From the NCBI RefSeq assembly GCF_964340395.1, contig NC_135554.1:21278592-21342591 (forward strand): a stretch of DNA of 64,000 nt, written 5' to 3'. This DNA is from Glandiceps talaboti (taxonomy: Eukaryota > Hemichordata > Enteropneusta > Spengelidae). The first letter of the stretch is position 1, and every line of letters begins with the position of its first letter. The notes below the pieces were generated by a model. That model ran no database searches, was not told the origin of the DNA, and saw only the letters and a program-made list of their open reading frames with translations. The position numbers and the translations under genes are program-made. Shown in pieces: positions 49,267-64,000 of the stretch.

Positions 49267-51116
49267 ATGGATACACTAACTGGCAGATATACATCGATGT
49301 ATACACAGGATCGACACAGGTCTGATTTTATCATAATTTCAATATTTTTCTACGTGCACTTAAAACATCCATTTCTTAGATACTCTCAAAACTTCACACT
49401 TCCATACATGTCTACATATCTGCAATAACAGGCCTGTTACACCATGGTTACACATTTGTGTATAAAGTCCTAAAATCTCACCAAATTTCATGGAACCTGT
49501 AACAGAACTTGTTTCTAATACCCTGTTATAAGATCTGCACAAGGCGGAGTTATTACGTGCAATATGCCCTATAATCTGTCTATGAATTTCTAACTGTTAG
49601 CTGGATTTGATGTCTGCGTGGTGGCACGCGTTAGTTCATTCTAGTTTTGGTTTATGTGTGATTGTATGGATCAGAGCCAGTGGACACCTACGTGTATTGT
49701 CACAAGAAAATTACAAAGATCGAACAACAATTTCCTAACATGTTTACATTGGTCATCTGACTATGAGAGCTTTTTGATGACATCATTGGTAATACCCACC
49801 TTTTAACAAACCGGTTCAGTTATATATATAGTGCCCGAAAAGTTAGGGTGTCTACACTCCATATTTAAACTGTAACATTTACAGTAAATCAAACTTCCCT
49901 GTACGCTTTACAGCTAGAAAATTGCCCGTTACACTCTGCCCAAGTAACTGCACTGTATAAAACCACCTGTTGGATCGGTCGACAAACGTACACGGAAGTA
50001 ACTCCCGTGCAGTATTCACGACGATCACAGACGGAAATAGCAGCTAAGTTAGTCAGAAGAATTTCAAGTTTATGAGACGTAAAGGTAAAATACTGGTAAA
50101 TGCATAAATATGTAGTTATGAGTGTTAGAGTTATGTATAGAAGGCAATATGTACTTCATATAAGTCATTGCGCGCCGTCTGCATTGCATGTATCGGTACT
50201 ACTCAAAATGGCGGAAAATAAGAAGCGAAACTACTTTTCGCGCCAACTTAATGAATGAGTTGATCTGTCAACGTTCGCCTCTTGTTTGTCGCTGATTTAT
50301 TAGATGTAACAGTACAGGTCATTTTAGAAGACTGACAACACAAAGAACCTTATGTTCACCATTTTTGTTCCACTTCAGGGTCGTATAAGATTTGTACCCT
50401 TTATTTGTTATACCTGTAACCTGGTAAAAATGCAAAAATGTATGTTCTGATGGTTAAATCATAAATTATGAAAATAGTGTAAACAATCATATTTTGATAA
50501 CAAATTCATGGATACCAGCTAAATAAACAAAAATACTAATTGAAAAAAAACATGTAATCACATCTTTGTATTGATATGACAGAGTCATGTGTATATGTAA
50601 CAAAAATAACCTTGTGACACCATGGTTCCCTATGTCATTCAAAGATTGTCAATTCAGCACAATAAACACAATGGCTCTAATATGATGTCACTTAATCGTG
50701 GAAATTTTGGCAAGTCATATATTATTTTTACACATCAAATTATTTTTCACCCCTCTATAAAACGAAGTAAGCTTACAGTGTAAAGAGTCAATGCTTTGGC
50801 GTCAAATTGACTTCAAAGCAATGTATGGAATATATGTATGTAGATGGACGGTGAAACACTAGTAGTGATAGGGAGTCATTACTGGTGATACAATCCCCAG
50901 CATAATTACATATATGGGTAAGATGTTATATCGTTATGAATGGTTTGGGAGTCCATTCTGGTCAAATAACCCACAATACATTATATGATGTACAAATGTA
51001 GCACTATCGTGTGTGTCCAGGTGACCGATAAACTAATGAAATGCGTATATGGTATCACTTCATTGCAGTGGCAACCAGTGAATCTAGATGAGGGACACTC
51101 AGGAACAGTGACGAAC

Positions 51117-58043
<6,927 letters not shown>

Positions 58044-58273
58044 CAAGTGATGTAAATTCCAGCTAATGAATGTGTGCCTCCTGAGATTTTGGAAAAAAGC
58101 AAGAAAAAGCGACTTTTTGAATATATAGCGATGTTATTAAAATCATTATTTACGTGATTCCAAGCCTGTGCGATCCAAATTGATGGTTCACTAAAGTCAA
58201 AAGTGACTGTACACTGACTCTTCGCTAATATGTATCTTTAGTAATATCTCTATTGTAGGCTGGCTTAACTTTG

Positions 58274-58279
58274 AATAAA
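58274..58279 (+). terminator. Probable poly(A) signal of receptor C
   Basis: An AATAAA hexamer lies 231 bp past the stop codon of receptor C, a normal 3' UTR length. Confidence 0.6.
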
Positions 58280-59236
58280 AATGTGCCCAGTTAAAAATTA
58301 TACTTTAAAAATTCTTTGTGAGGGAAAGTACAAAAGAAGTTCACACGCACTGTGCATTTTCCGCGAGTAACAGTAGTCTTGGAAGTCTCCTTCATTTGAA
58401 GATAGCAAATCGCAATAATGTCAGAGAGTGAAACTCCAAAAGGTTGTTCAACAGGAGGTCGCCTGTTGCATGCAGTGACTCCGAAGATGTACTCGACCTC
58501 ATTTACATCTTGTTCCATATATTAAAACATTTACTGATAAAACGGCAGACCTCTTTTTGGAATATTTGGTGGCCCTGAAAAACTATTAAACTAGGTACGC
58601 AATTCAAGATCCACTATTATTTTTGTTCGACGTTGTCTTTGGTTGAAAAGTTGTTTGATATAATTATCTCATTGTACTGACACTAGCGTTATTACGCAAT
58701 TCATTTTGAAGCGACAATTTGCTATGGAAAGAGTGGCCCTGAATTTGTACCTTGAGCTGTACCTTCGACATTAAAATCAAAACTTCAATTGTTTCCATTA
58801 TAATGATAATGACAAGGAGAATTCACTGAGTTCACCTTGGGTTCCAACATAAAGGAGGGCCATAAAAGTGTTGGGAGTAGGGTAAGGAAAATGATTATTT
58901 TGTTGTGTTACTTATTTGAGAACGCACCATCCATTTTTTTTATCTAAAAGTTTGGGTTTTTTACTTTGAATGTGATATCTTTTCGGCAACTACTTTGACA
59001 GATGTGACATTAGGCCAGGAAAAATGAAAAAGCTATTCAACCTACCCATATATTTTTTGGTGATGGGCAATATATCCTCATGTGGGCTTCGCATTTGTTT
59101 CAAAATTAAGGATATTTCTTTACATTTTCTGAATAGTACATGTAACATTCTACATTTGAGTCTATTCCAAATTATATAATATCGAGGCTGCTGCAAGATA
59201 TTGACCTATATTCAGTGGTAAAACTCAAACTCATTC

Positions 59237-59237
59237 A

Positions 59238-59273
<36 letters not shown>

Positions 59274-59274
59274 C
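59237..59274. repeat. (TGTC)n tract
   Basis: Nine TGTC units in the intergenic region right of receptor C. Confidence 0.95.
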
Positions 59275-59709
59275 AGAGGCGCCTGTTCTCAGGACACGTA
59301 TTCTGTGAAAAGACTCGCACGCATTCAGTATGTCATTTTCAGGTTGATCGACAGATACGATTTTACAGCTATAGGAGTGATTCAATTTAATTGCAGCCGA
59401 AATCAAAGTTCTTTGGATTGTCTTTGTCTTTGTAAAGTTCTGCTTACGGAGCGCATTCAAATCCGTGTTCCTCCATCAAGGCCTCCTAGCAGATGTAAAA
59501 ATATTTTTGAGACAAATTCCATTGTGCTTCGATTATTTAAACTAATGTTTATTCTGTAATACAAATATGGTTAACAAATAAGTTGTTTACAACAAAATTC
59601 ACTCTCTTATCTTTATTTAGAAAGTATTTATCAATATAATTAATTCAGTTCAGAAATAGACAGTTAAGGAACTCTCTAGAACATTCTTCGTTAAAACAGC
59701 TGTTGGAAT

Positions 59710-59726
59710 CAATAGGGAACTTGCAA
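59710..59726. repeat. Solo end of the 17-bp-TIR MITE family
   Basis: The 17-mer CAATAGGGAACTTGCAA is identical to the terminal repeat at 15838. No partner end is found nearby, so this is a truncated copy or a very diverged one. Confidence 0.5.
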
Positions 59727-60079
59727 TCCACAATTTATCACTTGTTGTGACATGTGGCCGCCACTTATTAAGATAGAATAACATTGACCCACGGCTCTGT
59801 CTCATTAATCAATGTGACCTTACATGCGTGTTCTTGTCAATTGTAAAATAATATTTACTTGAAAATCCCCCACCGAAAATATGTTTCGTCCCCAAAACAC
59901 ATAATCAGTCAAAATGCAAGGGAAACGAATTTAAATTGTGAAGATGGCGCAAATGCCGAAAAATGGTAAAAGGGTTTACCGATTTGTCGTAGGACAAAAA
60001 GCATTGTATTATGTTTAAAACTTTTCTCACAAAGTTGACTTATTTATCTTAATTATCTTAAGTATCTTAATTAATTAAT

Positions 60080-60675
60080 ATGGATCAGTTTAGACAAGAG
60101 AATGTCAATTTCAATAATGATCCACCAGGATTTACCTTAATTACAATTCCAAATTGGGTGACCTTGGCATTATCATGTTTTAACTTAGCATTTATTATAT
60201 ATTTGATGTGGAAAATAAGAAATTTAAATATAGCGTTGCAAATCTTATTGGCCAAAAGATTTGAAGCGCAGGAAATTTCTTGGTTCATATCTACATTCCC
60301 ATCGTCTACAAAACCATTTGAACCTCCACATAATACCGATTATATTAAATACATTGTTGAGGCACTATGTATCTTTGCTCTCTGTTTGATATTCATGACT
60401 CTACCTATAAGTACTGTCTGCGTGCCATTAAACAATACTGGCACAAACTGATGTTTAAGACTAAGGCTTGCGAAGGAAATCCTGTTGATCATGAAATGCA
60501 TGTAATTCCGATGTTGCCCGTTGACTCGAATAATCCTCAATATGATAGGAGCAAGGACATGACCCCTGCGACTAATTGTACAAATCATGACAACCCCTTA
60601 GAAAGCCCCTTCATTCATGAAAATGCTAGACTCGTAAGTAACAGAGTACGAGAACAAGAACGACATCCAACCTAG
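60080..60675 (+). pseudogene. Two-helix membrane protein ORF, apparently frame-broken; function unknown
   Basis: An ORF at 60080-60451 begins with ATG and encodes two hydrophobic segments, near residues 25-46 (WVTLALSCFNLAFIIYLMW) and 90-112 (YIVEALCIFALCLIFM), before stopping at once. From about 60,400 a second frame stays open to 60675. It reads as a basic then polar tail (IKQYWHKLMFKTK...), as expected for a cytoplasmic tail after the second helix. The simplest reading is a single coding region with a one-base shift near 60,400, i.e. a decayed gene or an uncorrected sequencing error. I do not recognise the family. A fragment of a mobile element or an orphan gene are both possible. No intron borders were identified. 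Confidence 0.4.
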
Positions 60676-63600
60676 AAACGGTAAAGAGATATCCCACCTC
60701 ATCTCACTAGTGGAAATGAGACCTTGCGTAATCCAGTTGAACCGAATAATGTAACTTCACAAACTGACCTTTGCGTTCAAAATGGTTTACGATATAAAGG
60801 TAGCGTCACTGGAATTTTGATGGTTGACAATTGTCAAATTTAATTTACATTTGAGTAATTAATGGTACCTATTTAATTTTGACGTCTTATTGAATTTCTG
60901 TCTAGTATCATAATCCAAATAAGGACTCTCGAAATAGATGATAATTTCATTAAACAAGTGATATCATTCTTCTTTTATAAAAATCAACTTTACGATTGAA
61001 AAAAGTTGGACTAGCAGTTTATCATACGGGTTTTTAGTATCTGAAGCATTTCGTCAATTCTTGTGGAATTTGAAAGGAATTTTTGCATAGACAATAATAC
61101 AGCTCATTTAGGTCGGATCTCTGTTTTTACACTCAAATTTGAATTCAAATAATTATCTTGTACTGCAGATTCAATAAAATAATATATCAATATGGTTCCT
61201 TTCTTTACTGTAGGAACTTTACATCACAAAATCAGACTCAACGTGTGAGCAACGCATTTATCTGTAGCGTTTCGGCTCACTACAACTCAGAGTCAATAAA
61301 ACTTCGAGGAGTTTCCAATACTCCACACTTCAATAAATATTCACATTAAAACTAAAATTTTCTCCATAGATGAATCGTCAATTAATATTCGTTATGCTTG
61401 TACGCGACCGTTGAGATGTAAAACAGCATCACTGAAATGGTTATGATAAGAAAACAGATTTCAAGAATTGTTCGTCGGCAAAGTAAATCGAGCACACAGT
61501 GAAAAAAAAATTGCTGATCATGGATAGAAATGAATTCGAGGAATAAAATAACGTCAAATCTCTACTACCGTATGGTTAATGAGTTGTTTGTCCAAAAGTC
61601 TTAAACATGTACTATACATGCGAACTGCCTCGTTCTGCATCAGCGTCCGATACGCGATATCTCCCATCGCCTGTCATCTGATCGGTCCCCGTTGAAGGTT
61701 TCACTGCTGCAACGTTTGTCAAAGACTAAGTCTCTATCGCTGTCTACTTATTCACAATTCCACGTTTTGAAAAACACAATCCCTCCTTCTGAGATGTCTT
61801 AGTCCATCACTGCAATATTTTACAAGTTCTAGTTCGAGTTGAATTCCCACCATCGTAACGTAACATATTAATCATTAAAAGTTTCCCTTCGAAAAGTTCT
61901 CGAGTCATCGATTTGTCACTCACCCAGCGACGTTGTTTTGTTTCTTCTTCTCAAAAGTTGTCAATTATTTTCATAAAGTTTAAATTTGTCTCATTACACA
62001 CACAATCATTGGATCATTTAAAAGTGGCCACGAAGCAGATGGAAGCTCCTTGTCTAGGCCTAGCTGTTGCCTTCAGCTCTCTCCTTCCAAGAATGAATCC
62101 ATAAGTTATTTCAACATTAAATTCTTATGAACACAAAATATACAATACTCAAATGATTGGATGATGAAAGAATCAGCACCATAAATGAAGATAACGGAAG
62201 TATTGTTGTTGCCTTAATTCAATGCAAATGATATTGACAAATATGAAAACTAGCTAAACAATGTGATCACGTCATTGTTCTTCCAACTGTCTGTAATTAG
62301 TCATTATTTGACACTGTCGATCTTATAATAACTTAATGTTGTCATCTTAGAAGAATACTATTCGCGAAATGCAAACACTTGTTCGAAGTATTAATTCATG
62401 ACAGCTGAGAGTTCACGGTGACCTCGCAAAACATCAAAACTTATAGTGAATATTAAAAAGTTACATTCTGTCATCCGTAACAATAGTCTGTTGTTTTACT
62501 TCATGTATATGGTAATTTTAGGCGCTTTTCTAAGATATGATTCTGTACTGACTTTGTGACATTTTTTTATTTTGATAAGGGAATAAAGAGGGAACCCAGA
62601 AAAATAAGATTTTTTCATATCTTGATGTTTAGTAATGTAATTGTTATTCTTGTGCGTTTTGTAGCGTATCATTTTCTTTTGTATTGTTTTGCATATGTTG
62701 TGAATAATAAAGAATTAGTAATACAAGCGTGCAGATTTGGTTGAATAAAATTATTACATTTACTGATCTTTACTGCGCAGACTATGTGCTTGATGGGGGT
62801 CAATATGACAAGAAAACTAAAACCAGTCCTGTACATGATATCACAGTATAGTGGTATTTCCTATACATACAGTAAAATTACCATGTGGTGCAGGTAATAT
62901 TCCGTCTGTAAAAATTATAACTGGCGGTACGTGTGTTGTTTTTTCATGTATATGCGTAGTCTATGCCTTTACAAGAGGAAAACAATGGTCAAAGGTAACA
63001 ATTAAATAAAAAAGTGGTCGTGTTAGGAACATCCGTTGCAGTGGTAACCCAGATCACGATATTATGTAGATTACTTTTCCAAAATTTGACAAACTGTGAG
63101 AAAAAAAAATTGGCCTAACTTTTAACATACATGAGTAGGTGCGATCCGTTGTAAAACAAATTGTTTAAAATGGAAGAACTGTTTCCATGGATATTGTGCT
63201 GGTAAAGTATATTTTGTAATTTGCTAGAAAATTGGTAGGGGCTGTTTGGTTAGAATCAATTCTACCTAGGGTAATTCATTATGCTGAGTTGAAATACAGT
63301 AATTCGAAATTTTTCGAACATGTGTTGTCATGGTAACCAAATTACCATAATATGTCGACTTTTGCAAAAATTAGCTATAAACCATGGAAAAAACATTTTT
63401 AAAATAGGAAAACACTTGTATGCTTATATTATTTATGAGCCTGCGATGTTCCTTGTAACACAAATGATTTAAACTGGATAGCTGTTTCCATGGAAACATA
63501 AATTAGGCTTTAAAATGCATTTGTGTAATACTAGAAGATTGGCCAGGTCTGTTTGATTAGAATAGACCATACCATGGGTGGTAGTTTGTTATGCTGCCTT

Positions 63601-64000
63601 CAAAAAGTAATCATTATTCGAACATCTGTTGCTATGGTACCGAAAATCATCATATGTTATTTCTTAGTAAAAATTGACAAAATATGAAAAGATAAAATAC
63701 GGAAAAATCCTTTGTGCATACTGTTTGTGGGTCAGTGACATCCGCTGTAACATAAATTGCCTAAGAAGGATAGCTGTTTCCATGGAAACACCTTAAAATA
63801 AGGTTAGAGGCTTAAAAATGCAATGTTTTGGTAACATATGTCACACTCGAGCCCCGTGCGTGCTATTTGTTTACCCGGCGAGAGAACTTATTCGAATCAC
63901 CGTTCCACCAGCAAATAGCCCTGTGGGTTCAAGTCTACGTATGTCTATCCATTAAGTATGAAGCGATCGAGGATCGCAGCAAGGTTAACGTCTCGCACCC
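60676..64000. other. Intergenic sequence to window end
   Basis: Apart from the tandem repeat at 63,028-63,820 I see no gene or RNA that I can support. The last 150 bp (GGGTTCAAGTCTACG near 63,928) weakly resemble a Pol III B box and might belong to a SINE that continues outside the window. Confidence 0.4.
63028..63820. repeat. Diverged ~290-300-bp tandem repeat with GTTTCCATGGAAAC palindromes
   Basis: Three copies share this order of landmarks: CATCCGTTGCAGTGGTAACC-like, AAAATTGACAAA, GTAACA(T)AAATT, TAGCTGTTTCCATGGAAACA and GGTCTGTTTGATTAGAAT. The palindrome TGTTTCCATGGAAACA is intact in two copies (about 63,482 and 63,775) and eroded in the third (63,180). Confidence 0.65.

Larger units (their letters stand above)
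58044..60079. other. Intergenic region right of receptor C
   Basis: It holds the receptor C 3' UTR, the (TGTC)n tract and the MITE end. No other gene is supported. Confidence 0.5.

Overview
The window is a piece of an animal (metazoan) nuclear genome. Genes are split by many GT-AG introns, intergenic DNA is AT-rich and packed with microsatellites, minisatellites and foldback (MITE-like) elements, and no bacterial gene organisation is visible. The proteins and one conserved gene pair point to an invertebrate, probably a marine deuterostome such as a hemichordate, cephalochordate or echinoderm. The sequence alone does not exclude a lophotrochozoan.

Left part (1-11,855): two housekeeping genes sit head to head. 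The minus-strand gene encodes a sorting nexin of the SNX7/SNX30 type (nine coding exons in the window; the 3' end lies outside). The plus-strand gene encodes INIP, the SOSS-C subunit of the SOSS single-stranded-DNA-binding complex (five exons, complete, 120 aa). They share a 650-bp intergenic promoter. As I recall, the same two genes are neighbours in human 9q32, so this looks like ancient microsynteny.

Middle and right part (17,802-58,043): three paralogous receptor genes, called A (minus), B (plus) and C (plus) here. Each encodes signal peptide, about one and a half TNF-receptor cysteine-rich domains (ten cysteines), one transmembrane helix, ZU5, UPA and death domain. I rebuilt the exons by hand; reading frames and intron phases agree throughout (849, 970 and 788 aa). 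B also carries a follistatin/Kazal exon between the TNFR module and the membrane. This joins a TNFR ectodomain like that of p75NTR to the ZU5-UPA-DD tail known from UNC5, UNC5CL and PIDD1. It is the most interesting system in the window.

Satellite DNA is threaded through the receptor cluster. A 35-bp minisatellite of about 7.3 kb with nested higher-order repeats lies between A and B. A 49-bp minisatellite lies in an intron of A and a 30-bp minisatellite in an intron of B. An intron of C holds an inverted copy of the start of C's own death-domain exon together with its flanking pyrimidine repeat.

Far right (58,044-64,000): no convincing host gene. There is a small two-helix membrane ORF that seems to be frame-broken at 60,080-60,675, one end of a dispersed foldback family, and a diverged ~290-300-bp tandem repeat near the window end. 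All calls are from reading the sequence; no alignment or database search was run.
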